From: Sphingomonas sanxanigenens DSM 19645 = NX02
Lineage (GTDB): Bacteria > Pseudomonadota > Alphaproteobacteria > Sphingomonadales > Sphingomonadaceae
DNA: 64,000 nt
NCBI RefSeq assembly: GCF_000512205.2
Contig: NZ_CP006644.1
Span: 4,354,501 to 4,418,500 of the forward strand
Direction: 5' to 3'
Shown: positions 1-6,986 of the stretch, in pieces
How positions within the stretch are numbered: the stretch's first letter is position 1
Layout of the letters: every line of letters starts with the position of its first letter
The notes under the pieces: model-generated
Database searches by the model: none
Told to the model about the DNA's origin: nothing
The model's input: only the letters and a program-made list of their open reading frames with translations
Made by a program: the position numbers and the translations under genes

Positions 1-23
1 GCAGTAAGGCTCGGAGGATATTT

Positions 24-45
24 CGGGTGCGACCTGAGGCACCCG
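24..45. terminator. Short perfect hairpin upstream of the porin gene
   Basis: CGGGTGC and GCACCCG form a perfect 7-bp stem around an 8-nt loop. No T-run follows, so this is either the end of a gene outside the window or a structure in the porin leader. The rest of 1-129 holds only leader sequence. The purine-rich stretch GGAAAGGGGA at 114-123 is the likely ribosome binding site of the porin gene. Confidence 0.35.
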
Positions 46-129
46 GCACGGCGTGTGGGCTTTGTCGGCGGATGAGGCCGGGACTTTGGGTACGCAGGAG
101 GAACGTTCTCTCGGAAAGGGGAATGTTCC

Positions 130-951
130 ATGATCAACCGTTTCGCCGTTGCAGCGCTGCTGATGTCGCTCTCGGCGCCCGCCTTCGCCCAGGAAGCCGC
201 TGAAGAGCCGGCCGAACCCATCACCGTTTCGGGCAGCGTTGCGCTCGTTTCCGACTATCGCTTCCGCGGCGTCTCCCAGAGCGACAAGGAAATGGCGATC
301 CAGGGCGGCATCACCGTCAGCCATGAAAGCGGCGCCTATGCCGGCACCTGGGGCTCCAACCTGTCCGGCTGGGGCACCTTCGGCGGCGCCAATATGGAAC
401 TCGACCTGTTCGCGGGCTACAAGCTCGAAGTCGCCGAGGGCACGTCGCTGGACGTCGGCCTGACCTGGTACATGTATCCGGGCGGCTTTTCGAACACCGA
501 CTTTGCCGAGCCCTTTGCGAAGCTCAGCAGCACGGTCGGACCGGCCAGCGTCCTCGTCGGCATCGCCTATGCGCCCAAGCAGGAAGCGCTGGGCAACTTC
601 GAGCGGACCGTGAACAGCCGCGGCCAGAAGCAGGACAATCTGTACATCTGGGGTGACGTCTCGGGCGGCATTCCGGAGACCCCGCTGACGCTGAAGGGCC
701 ATCTCGGCTATTCGAACGGCAACCCGGGCCTCGGCCCGAACGGCACGTCGCTCGCGCCGACCGGCGAATATCTCGACTGGCTGGTCGGTGCCGATCTGGC
801 GCTGGGCCCGGTCGTGCTGGGCGTGGCCTATGTCGATACCGACATCACGAAGCGTGAATCGGCCTATCTGCAGCCCAACTTCTCCTCGACCAAGAACGGT
901 TCCTCGATCGCGGCCAGCCAGGTCGTGTTCTCGATCAGCGCCGCCTTCTGA
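130..951 (+). CDS. TorF-family putative porin (Gcw_chp type)
   Basis: A 273-residue predicted outer-membrane beta-barrel protein. The first 21 residues are a signal peptide ending SAPAFA, cut before QEAAEEPAEP. The mature protein begins with the family signature around VALVSDYRFRGVSQSD (about residues 38-53) and shows alternating aromatic and hydrophobic strands to a C-terminal phenylalanine (SISAAF), the usual signal for barrel assembly. Length and motifs fit the TorF/Gcw_chp family, whose substrates are not established; members often sit near ammonium transport genes, but no such gene is seen here. The gene stands alone and ends at a strong hairpin. Family assignment is fairly sure; the transported solute is unknown. 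Confidence 0.85.
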   Translation: MINRFAVAALLMSLSAPAFAQEAAEEPAEPITVSGSVALVSDYRFRGVSQSDKEMAIQGGITVSHESGAYAGTWGSNLSGWGTFGGANMELDLFAGYKLEVAEGTSLDVGLTWYMYPGGFSNTDFAEPFAKLSSTVGPASVLVGIAYAPKQEALGNFERTVNSRGQKQDNLYIWGDVSGGIPETPLTLKGHLGYSNGNPGLGPNGTSLAPTGEYLDWLVGADLALGPVVLGVAYVDTDITKRESAYLQPNFSSTKNGSSIAASQVVFSISAAF

Positions 952-970
952 TTCAGGCGTCGGCCTGAAC

Positions 971-1027
971 GGGCGGGAAGGATCGTCGCGCGCCGGCTGC
1001 CCCCGGCACCGGCGATCCTTCCCGCCC
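971..1027 (+). terminator. Strong hairpin terminator after the porin gene
   Basis: GGGCGGGAAGGATCG (971-985) pairs perfectly over 15 bp with CGATCCTTCCCGCCC (1013-1027), and the loop contains a further small GC stem. It lies 20 bases after the porin stop. There is no clear T-run, so termination is inferred from stem strength and position. The remaining 165 bases before the MFS gene show no other clear element. Confidence 0.6.
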
Positions 1028-1192
1028 GAGACGGGTTCGAAATTCGAGCGTTGCGGAAAGATATCGTAACGATCCAGCAATGTCGTGCTACGGCAAGGGG
1101 CGTGATGCTGATCCTCACCCCTTCGCCGATCGCGAACCGGCCTGGTCGGGCATGCAGCGCCCACCGGCCACTGCCAACCGAGTGATCCGGCC

Positions 1193-2860
1193 ATGAGCGG
1201 CGGCGGCACTTCACCGGACTATGTGTTCGCGCCGCATGAGCGGCCGTTGCTGCCGGGCTCCCCGGCCACGCCCGCGCATCCCACTTCCCGCCGCTTTGCC
1301 TATTTCGCCATCGGCGTGTTTGTCGGCCTCACCGGCGGCTTCGGCAATGCGATGGTCACCACCAACCTCGCCAACATCCAGGGATCGCTCGGCCTCTACA
1401 GCGATCAGGCCGCATGGCTGACCGCCGCCTATCTGATGACCAACGTCTCGATGAGCCTGCTGCTGGTCAAGTTCCGCCAGCAATTCGGCCTCGTCACCTT
1501 CGCGCGCATCTTCCTGCCCGCCTATGTGCTCGTCACCGCGGCGCACCTCGTCGCCCACAGCTACACGACCGCGCTGATCGTGCGCGGCGCCAGCGGCATC
1601 GCCGCCAGTGCGCTTTCCACGCTGTGCCTGCTCTACATCATCCAGGCGATGCCCGCACCGTGGCGACTGAAAGGCATCGTGCTGGGCATCGGCATCCCGC
1701 AGCTCGCCACACCGCTCGCGCGGCTGCTGTCGTCCGACCTGCTCGAACGCGGCCAATGGACGGTGCTCTATGTGTTCGAACTCGGCCTCGCGCTGATCAG
1801 CGCCGCGCTGGTGATGCTGCTGCGCCTGCCGCCCAGCGAGCGGATGAAGGCGTTCGAGCCGCTCGATTTCCTCACCTTCGCGCTCTACGCGCCGGGCGTC
1901 GCGCTGTTGTGCGGGGTGCTGGCGCAGGGCCGCATCCTGTGGTGGACCGAGGCGCCGTGGCTCGGCTACGCCGCCTGCGCGGCGATCGTGCTGATCGCCG
2001 CCGCGCTGCTGATCGAGCACAACCGCGCCAATCCGCTGCTCAACACGCGCTGGCTGGCGAGCCGCGACATCCTGCGCTTCGCGCTGGTGGCAACGTCGGT
2101 GCGCATCCTGCTTTCCGAACAGAGCTATGGCGCGATCGGGCTGCTGACCGCGCTGGGGGTGGGCAATGATCAACTCATCATGCTCGGCCTCGTCATGGTG
2201 CTGGCAACGATCGCCGGGCTGGCGGCGAGCGCGATCACGATCGACCCGGCCAATCTCGGCCGGCCGATCTTCTGGTCGGTCGCGCTGATCGCGGTGGGCG
2301 CGTTCATCGATTCGCACGCCACCAACCTCACCCGCCCGCAGAACATGTATTTCAGCCAGGCGCTGATCGCCTTCGCCGCGGTGTTCTTCATGGGGCCGAC
2401 GCTGCTGATCGGCATCCTCCGCGCGCTGGTGAAGGGCCCCAACCATATCGTCAGCTTCGTCGCGCTGTTCAGCATCACCCAGTCGATCGGCGGCCTCGCC
2501 GGCACCGCCTTCCTCGGCACCTTCCAGGTGATGCGCGAGAAATTCCATTCGCACAGCATCGTCCAGTCGCTGACCTTGGCCGACCCCCAGGTCGCCGGAC
2601 GCATCCAGTCGCTGGGGGGCGCCTATGGCAAGGTGCTCGGCGATCCGAGCCTGCGGCAGGCGGAAGGCGCGGCGCTGCTTTCGCAGCAGGTGACGCGCGA
2701 GGCCAATGTGCTGGCGTTCAACGACATCTTCCTGCTGGTCACGGTGCTCTCGCTCGCCGTGCTGGTCTGGATCGGCATTCGCCAGCTCCGCATGTACATC
2801 ACCGGGGTGAACCCGATGAGCGAGGTGCTGGCGGCGATGGCGCGCACGAGGGGGCAATGA
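1193..2860 (+). CDS. MFS multidrug efflux permease, DHA2/EmrB type
   Basis: A 555-residue inner-membrane protein with about 14 hydrophobic helices, the layout of DHA2 drug:H+ antiporters such as EmrB. The first helix starts near residue 37 (YFAIGVFVGLTGG) and a typical early motif, WLTAAYLMTNVSMSLL, follows near residues 75-90. It is the energised part of a tripartite pump: its stop overlaps the start of the HlyD-type adaptor by 4 bases, and that gene overlaps the outer-membrane factor. No divergent regulator is present, so induction cannot be read from context. The substrate is unknown; hydrophobic toxic compounds are the family norm. Confidence 0.85.
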   Translation: MSGGGTSPDYVFAPHERPLLPGSPATPAHPTSRRFAYFAIGVFVGLTGGFGNAMVTTNLANIQGSLGLYSDQAAWLTAAYLMTNVSMSLLLVKFRQQFGLVTFARIFLPAYVLVTAAHLVAHSYTTALIVRGASGIAASALSTLCLLYIIQAMPAPWRLKGIVLGIGIPQLATPLARLLSSDLLERGQWTVLYVFELGLALISAALVMLLRLPPSERMKAFEPLDFLTFALYAPGVALLCGVLAQGRILWWTEAPWLGYAACAAIVLIAAALLIEHNRANPLLNTRWLASRDILRFALVATSVRILLSEQSYGAIGLLTALGVGNDQLIMLGLVMVLATIAGLAASAITIDPANLGRPIFWSVALIAVGAFIDSHATNLTRPQNMYFSQALIAFAAVFFMGPTLLIGILRALVKGPNHIVSFVALFSITQSIGGLAGTAFLGTFQVMREKFHSHSIVQSLTLADPQVAGRIQSLGGAYGKVLGDPSLRQAEGAALLSQQVTREANVLAFNDIFLLVTVLSLAVLVWIGIRQLRMYITGVNPMSEVLAAMARTRGQ

Positions 2861-4023
2861 TGGGCGATACGCAGGCACCGCCGGGGCAGGAGCGGGTGAG
2901 GGAACCGATCGAGACGCCCCCGGCCCCCGCCGCAGGGTCGGGGCCCCCGGCCCCGCCCGCGCCCACCGGCTGGGCACCCCCCCGCAACACGCTGCGGACG
3001 ACGTTGATCATCGCCGCGGTGGTGATCGCCGGGATCCTCGTCATCCTCTATGCCTGGGCGCTGCCGCCTTTCTCGCCGCGCATGCAATCCACCGACAACG
3101 CCTATGTCCGCGGCCGCACCACGTTGATCGCGCCGCAGGTGGCGGGCTATGTCGTCGACGTGCCGGTGCAGGATTTCGAGCCGGTAAAGCCCGGCCAGGT
3201 CCTCGCGAAGATCGACGACCGCATCTACGCCCAGAAGGTCGAGCAGGCGCGGGCCAACCTCAACGCGCAGATCGCCGCGCTCGCCAATTCGCAGCAGACC
3301 CGGCGCGCGCGCGAGGCGACGCAGGTCTCGCAGGGCGCGGCCGTCGCCAGCGCCCGCGCGCAATTGCTGCGCGCGCAGGCGGACATGCGCCGGGTGGACG
3401 AACTGGTCGGCCAGGGCTCGGTGTCGCTGCGCGAGCGGGACCAGACGCTCGCCGCGCTCCGCGCCGCCGAAGCCGCGGTGCATCAGGCCGAGGCGGCACG
3501 CGAGATCGCGCGGCAGGATGTCGTTTCGGTCGGCGTCAATCGCGGCGCGCTCGAGGCTGCGGTCGAAGGTGCGCGCGCCGCGCTCCACCTCGCCGAGATC
3601 GACCTCGCCAACACCGTCATCCGCGCGCCCGCCGATGGCGAGCTGGGCGAGGTCGGTGTGCGCGTCGGCCAATATGTCACCGCGGGCACCCAGCTGATGT
3701 TCGTCGTGCCGCGCCAGCTCTGGATCACCGCCAACTACAAGGAAGCGCAGACCGCGCGCATGGCGCCGGGCCAGCGCGCCACCGTCCGCGTCGACGCGCT
3801 GGGCGACGCCAAGCTGACCGGACGCATCACCAGCCTCGCGCCCGCGACCGGATCCGAGTTCGCGGTGCTCAAGCCCGACAACACCACCGGAAATTTCGTC
3901 AAGGTCGCGCAGCGCATCTCGGTGCGCATCGCCGTCGACCCCAACCAGCCGCTCGCCAGCCGGCTGCGCCCCGGCATGTCGGTGGAGGTGAAGATCGATA
4001 CCCACGGCGGCCCGCAACGATGA
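2857..4023 (+). CDS. HlyD/EmrA-family periplasmic adaptor subunit
   Basis: A 388-residue membrane-fusion protein. A proline-rich cytoplasmic tail of about 45 residues comes before one transmembrane helix (about 47-68, LIIAAVVIAGILVILYAW). A split biotinyl-lipoyl domain follows, with the first half around STDNAYVRGRTTLIAPQVAG (about 79-98). A long alanine- and arginine-rich coiled coil covers about 125-250, and the second lipoyl half lies near VIRAPADGELGEV. This is the EmrA pattern. ATGA overlaps on both sides show translational coupling with the permease and the outer-membrane factor. Confidence 0.88.
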   Translation: MMGDTQAPPGQERVREPIETPPAPAAGSGPPAPPAPTGWAPPRNTLRTTLIIAAVVIAGILVILYAWALPPFSPRMQSTDNAYVRGRTTLIAPQVAGYVVDVPVQDFEPVKPGQVLAKIDDRIYAQKVEQARANLNAQIAALANSQQTRRAREATQVSQGAAVASARAQLLRAQADMRRVDELVGQGSVSLRERDQTLAALRAAEAAVHQAEAAREIARQDVVSVGVNRGALEAAVEGARAALHLAEIDLANTVIRAPADGELGEVGVRVGQYVTAGTQLMFVVPRQLWITANYKEAQTARMAPGQRATVRVDALGDAKLTGRITSLAPATGSEFAVLKPDNTTGNFVKVAQRISVRIAVDPNQPLASRLRPGMSVEVKIDTHGGPQR

Positions 4024-5414
4024 TCCGCCGCCGCGCCGGAATGCTGCTTGCCGGCCTCCTTGCCGGCTGCACGCTCAACACCGCGGATGTCCCCCGCAAG
4101 GCCGCGGTCACGCCGCCCGAAGGCTGGCGCACACCGGCGACGACCAGCGCCGCGCCGATCGCGGCCGACTGGTGGCGGGGCTATGGCGATCCGGCGATGA
4201 CAGCGCTGATCGAACGCGCGCTCGCCGGCAATCCCGACGTCGCCATCGCGCTGGCCCGCGTCCGCGAAGCGGAGGCGAACGGCCGCGCCGCCAGCGCGCA
4301 GCTCCTGCCCACGCTCAACGCGGCGGTCGGCGGCGCCTATTCGCGGACATTGGGCGCGTTCGGCACCGCCAACGATGCCGGGCAGGTCCAGCCGCAACTG
4401 CAGGCGGCGTGGCAGGCGGACCTGTTCGGCCGGCTCGACGACCTCGCCGGCGCCGCCCGGGCACAATATCTGGCGAGCGCCGCCGCGCACGATGCCGCGG
4501 CGCTGTCGGTCGCCGGCGCCACCGCTTCGGGATACATCGCGCTGCGCGCGCTCGACGCGCGGCTGATCGTCGCGCGCGAGACGCTGACCGCCCGCGCCGA
4601 GGCGCTGCGCCTCGCCCAGTCGCGCGCCGATGCCGGCTACACCTCGCAGCTCGAACTCAACCAGGCGCGCAGCGAATATGCCGCGACCGCGCAGATCATC
4701 CCTCAGGTCGAGCGCGCGATCGCGATCCAGGAAAATGCGCTGAGCCGGCTGGTGGGGGACAATCCGCGCGCGATCGAACGCGGCGCGACGCTCGCGGCGC
4801 TGGTCGTGCCGCCGGTGCCGCAGGGCCTGCCCTCGACATTGCTCCGCCGCCGGCCGGACATCGCGCAGGCCGAACTGACCCTCGTCGCTGCCGATCGCAG
4901 CCTCTCCGCCGCGCGCAAGGCGTTTCTCCCCACCGTCCAGCTCACCGGCTCGGCGGGCGCGCTTGCGGTGTCGCGGCTCGATCCGGTCACGGTCTTCTCG
5001 ATCGGCGGCAGCATCCTCGCGCCGCTGTTCGACGCCGGCCGCGCGCAGGCGGGCGCCGATGCCGCCGCGGCCCGGCGTGATCAGGCAGCCTTCGCCTATC
5101 GCGCCGCCGCGCTCACCGCGTTCCAGGAAGTCGAGAACGCGCTCGTCCGCCTCGACCGGATCGGTGCCGAACAGGCCCAGGTCCGTGCCCAGCGCGATGC
5201 GCTGGCGGAAGCGCTGCGCCACGCCACCAACCGCTACAATGCCGGCTATTCGGGCTATCTCGACCAGCTCGACGCGCAGCGCGGCCTGCTCGCGGCGGAA
5301 CTGGCGCTGGTGCAGATCGAGGCGGACCGGCTCTCGGCAAGCGTGGCGCTGTATCAGGCGATGGGCGGGGGTTGGGATCCGGCGGCGCTACCAGCGGATC
5401 GTTGGTCATTATAG
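4020..5414 (+). CDS. Outer-membrane efflux factor, NodT/OprM family lipoprotein
   Basis: A 464-residue TolC-like channel subunit. The N-terminus MIRRRAGMLLAGLLAGC is a lipoprotein signal with the acylated cysteine at residue 17. Two outer-membrane-efflux repeats are visible, with typical motifs including DWWRGYGDPAMTALIERAL near residues 57-75, LLRRRPDIAQAE near 275-286 and ATNRYNAGYSGYLDQLDAQR near 402-421. The gene overlaps the adaptor by 4 bases and completes the pump. It ends directly against a repeated palindromic element that probably terminates it and the converging esterase gene. Confidence 0.88.
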   Translation: MIRRRAGMLLAGLLAGCTLNTADVPRKAAVTPPEGWRTPATTSAAPIAADWWRGYGDPAMTALIERALAGNPDVAIALARVREAEANGRAASAQLLPTLNAAVGGAYSRTLGAFGTANDAGQVQPQLQAAWQADLFGRLDDLAGAARAQYLASAAAHDAAALSVAGATASGYIALRALDARLIVARETLTARAEALRLAQSRADAGYTSQLELNQARSEYAATAQIIPQVERAIAIQENALSRLVGDNPRAIERGATLAALVVPPVPQGLPSTLLRRRPDIAQAELTLVAADRSLSAARKAFLPTVQLTGSAGALAVSRLDPVTVFSIGGSILAPLFDAGRAQAGADAAAARRDQAAFAYRAAALTAFQEVENALVRLDRIGAEQAQVRAQRDALAEALRHATNRYNAGYSGYLDQLDAQRGLLAAELALVQIEADRLSASVALYQAMGGGWDPAALPADRWSL

Positions 5415-5552
5415 CCCCTCCCCTTCAGGGGAGGGAAAAGGGGTGGGGAGCGGCGGCGGGGGCTTGACGCTCCCGTCGACGCTGTTTCCGGCGTTGCCGG
5501 AAGCTCGCTGCGCTCGCCTCCACCCCAACCCCTCCTCTAAACAGGAGGGGCT
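5413..5552. repeat. Composite palindromic element B, copy 1 (bidirectional terminator-like)
   Basis: A 140-base element between two converging genes. Its left end is a perfect hairpin, CCCTCCCC-TTCA-GGGGAGGG (5416-5435). Its right end is another, CCCCTCCT-CTAAAC-AGGAGGGG (5529-5550). The interior holds TTTCCGGCGTTGCCGGAA and a stretch of G/C-rich imperfect repeats. A clearly related copy lies in opposite orientation at 50143-50276, also between converging genes. Each end hairpin sits just past a stop codon, so a termination role is likely. Confidence 0.7.
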
Positions 5553-5555
5553 TTA

Positions 5556-6266
5556 TCATTGCTTCACCGCTTCCGCGATCAGCGGCGCGACATGCTCCAC
5601 GATCACGCCGATACCCTTGGGATTGGGATGCATCCCGTCCGCGATCAGCAGGTCGCGCTTGCCCGCCACCCCGTCGAGGAAGAAGGGATAGAGCGCCACG
5701 CCATGCTTCTTGGCCAGATCCGGATAGATCGGGTTGAACGCCGCAGCATAATCCGCGCCGAGATTGGGTGCGGCGAGCATCCCCGTCAGCACCGTTTCGA
5801 TGCCGCGCCTGTCGAGTTCGGTCAGCATCGCGTCGAGGTTGGCGCGCGCTTCCTGCGGGGAGAGCCCGCGCAGCATGTCGTTGGCGCCCAGCCCGAGGAT
5901 CACGAGGTCCGGCTTGCGCGGCTGTCCGTCGAGCGTGAAGGCGAGGCGTGCGCGGCCCTGCGCGGTGGTCTCGCCCGAAACGCCGGCGTTGACCACCGTG
6001 GCGGCGATGCCCTCGGCCCTCAGCGCACGCTCCAGTGTCGGCGCGAATCCCTCGGTGGGGCCGAGCTGATAGCCGGCATAGAGGCTGTCCCCGAACGCCA
6101 CGATCAGCTTTCCGTCGGCAATCGGCTGCGAAACCGTCGGCGCGAGCACCGCGCCACTCGTATTTTCCGTGGGCGTCGCCATGTTGGCGTTCGGCTCGCT
6201 ATCCGCACACCCCGCGGTCAGCGCGGCCAGCAGCAGTGCCGCGACCCCCAACTTCCTGTCGTTCAA
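5556..6266 (-). CDS. tesA: Arylesterase / TesA-type SGNH hydrolase lipoprotein
   Basis: A GDSL/SGNH hydrolase of 236 residues. A TTG start at 6266 is chosen: it follows the Shine-Dalgarno-like AAAGAGG and gives a compact lipoprotein signal, LAALTAGC, with cysteine at residue 20. An upstream ATG at 6311 would run into the divergent gene. Block I is VAFGDSLYAGY with the nucleophile Ser61. The conserved asparagine is in GLGANDML and the Asp-His pair is in DGMHPNPKG near the C-terminus. The family hydrolyses thioesters, aryl esters or lysophospholipids in the periplasm. Divergence from YbbA/YbbP-like genes is the same arrangement as tesA-ybbA-ybbP in E. coli. Confidence 0.85.
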   Translation of the reverse strand: MNDRKLGVAALLLAALTAGCADSEPNANMATPTENTSGAVLAPTVSQPIADGKLIVAFGDSLYAGYQLGPTEGFAPTLERALRAEGIAATVVNAGVSGETTAQGRARLAFTLDGQPRKPDLVILGLGANDMLRGLSPQEARANLDAMLTELDRRGIETVLTGMLAAPNLGADYAAAFNPIYPDLAKKHGVALYPFFLDGVAGKRDLLIADGMHPNPKGIGVIVEHVAPLIAEAVKQ

Positions 6267-6284
6267 CGGAGCACCTCTTTCCCT

Positions 6285-6986
6285 ATGCACGGAACCAGCG
6301 ACCCCACGCATATTGCGATCCGCGCCCGCAATGTCACCCTGTCGCTCGGTTCCCGCGACGCCCCCGTCGAAATCCTGAAAGGCATCGACCTCGATATCGA
6401 GCGCGGCCAGAGCCTCGCCATCCTCGGCGCCTCGGGCTCGGGCAAATCCTCGCTGATGGCCACCCTGGCCGGGCTGGAGCGCGCGAGCGGCGGCGAGATC
6501 CGGGTGGCCGGGGTCGATCATGGCACGCTGGACGAGGATGCGCTGGCGCGCGCGCGGCGCGGCCGGATCGGCATCGTGCTGCAATCCTTCCATCTGCTGC
6601 CGACCATGACCGCGCTGGAGAATGTCGCGGTGCCGCTCGAACTCGCCGGCGCGACCGACGCCTTCGCCCGCGCGGAGGCGGAGCTGCAGGCGGTCGGCCT
6701 CGGCCACCGCATCGACCATTATCCGTCGCAGCTTTCGGGCGGCGAGCAGCAGCGCGTCGCGATCGCGCGCGCGGTCGCCCCCGGCCCCGAGATCATCTTC
6801 GCCGACGAGCCGACCGGCAATCTCGACGCATCGACCGGCACCACCATCATCGAACTGCTGTTCGCACGGCAGGCGGCACGCGGCGCGACCCTCATCATCA
6901 TTACCCATGATCCAGCGCTCGCGGCGCGCTGCGACCGCATCGTCGAGATGCGCGACGGCCGCATCGTTTCGGACCGGCGCGCGTGA
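6285..6986 (+). CDS. ABC transporter ATP-binding protein, YbbA/LolD type
   Basis: A 233-residue ATPase. Walker A is GASGSGKS (about residues 47-54), the signature is LSGGEQQR, Walker B is EIIFADEPTGNLD, and the H-loop is IITHD. These are characteristic of the MacB/LolD/YbbA group. The ATG at 6285 is preferred: open frame continues upstream but only as antisense of the divergent esterase. Only 18 bases separate this ATG from the TTG of the esterase. It overlaps the permease gene by 4 bases, so the two form one exporter. The substrate is not known; the E. coli YbbAP role is also not settled. Confidence 0.88.
   Translation: MHGTSDPTHIAIRARNVTLSLGSRDAPVEILKGIDLDIERGQSLAILGASGSGKSSLMATLAGLERASGGEIRVAGVDHGTLDEDALARARRGRIGIVLQSFHLLPTMTALENVAVPLELAGATDAFARAEAELQAVGLGHRIDHYPSQLSGGEQQRVAIARAVAPGPEIIFADEPTGNLDASTGTTIIELLFARQAARGATLIIITHDPALAARCDRIVEMRDGRIVSDRRA

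Noticed and set aside
1211-2977. A 588-codon minus-strand open frame opposite the MFS gene
   Set aside because: Its translation is rich in Arg, His, Asp and Gln with no hydrophobic core, typical of antisense of a membrane protein gene.
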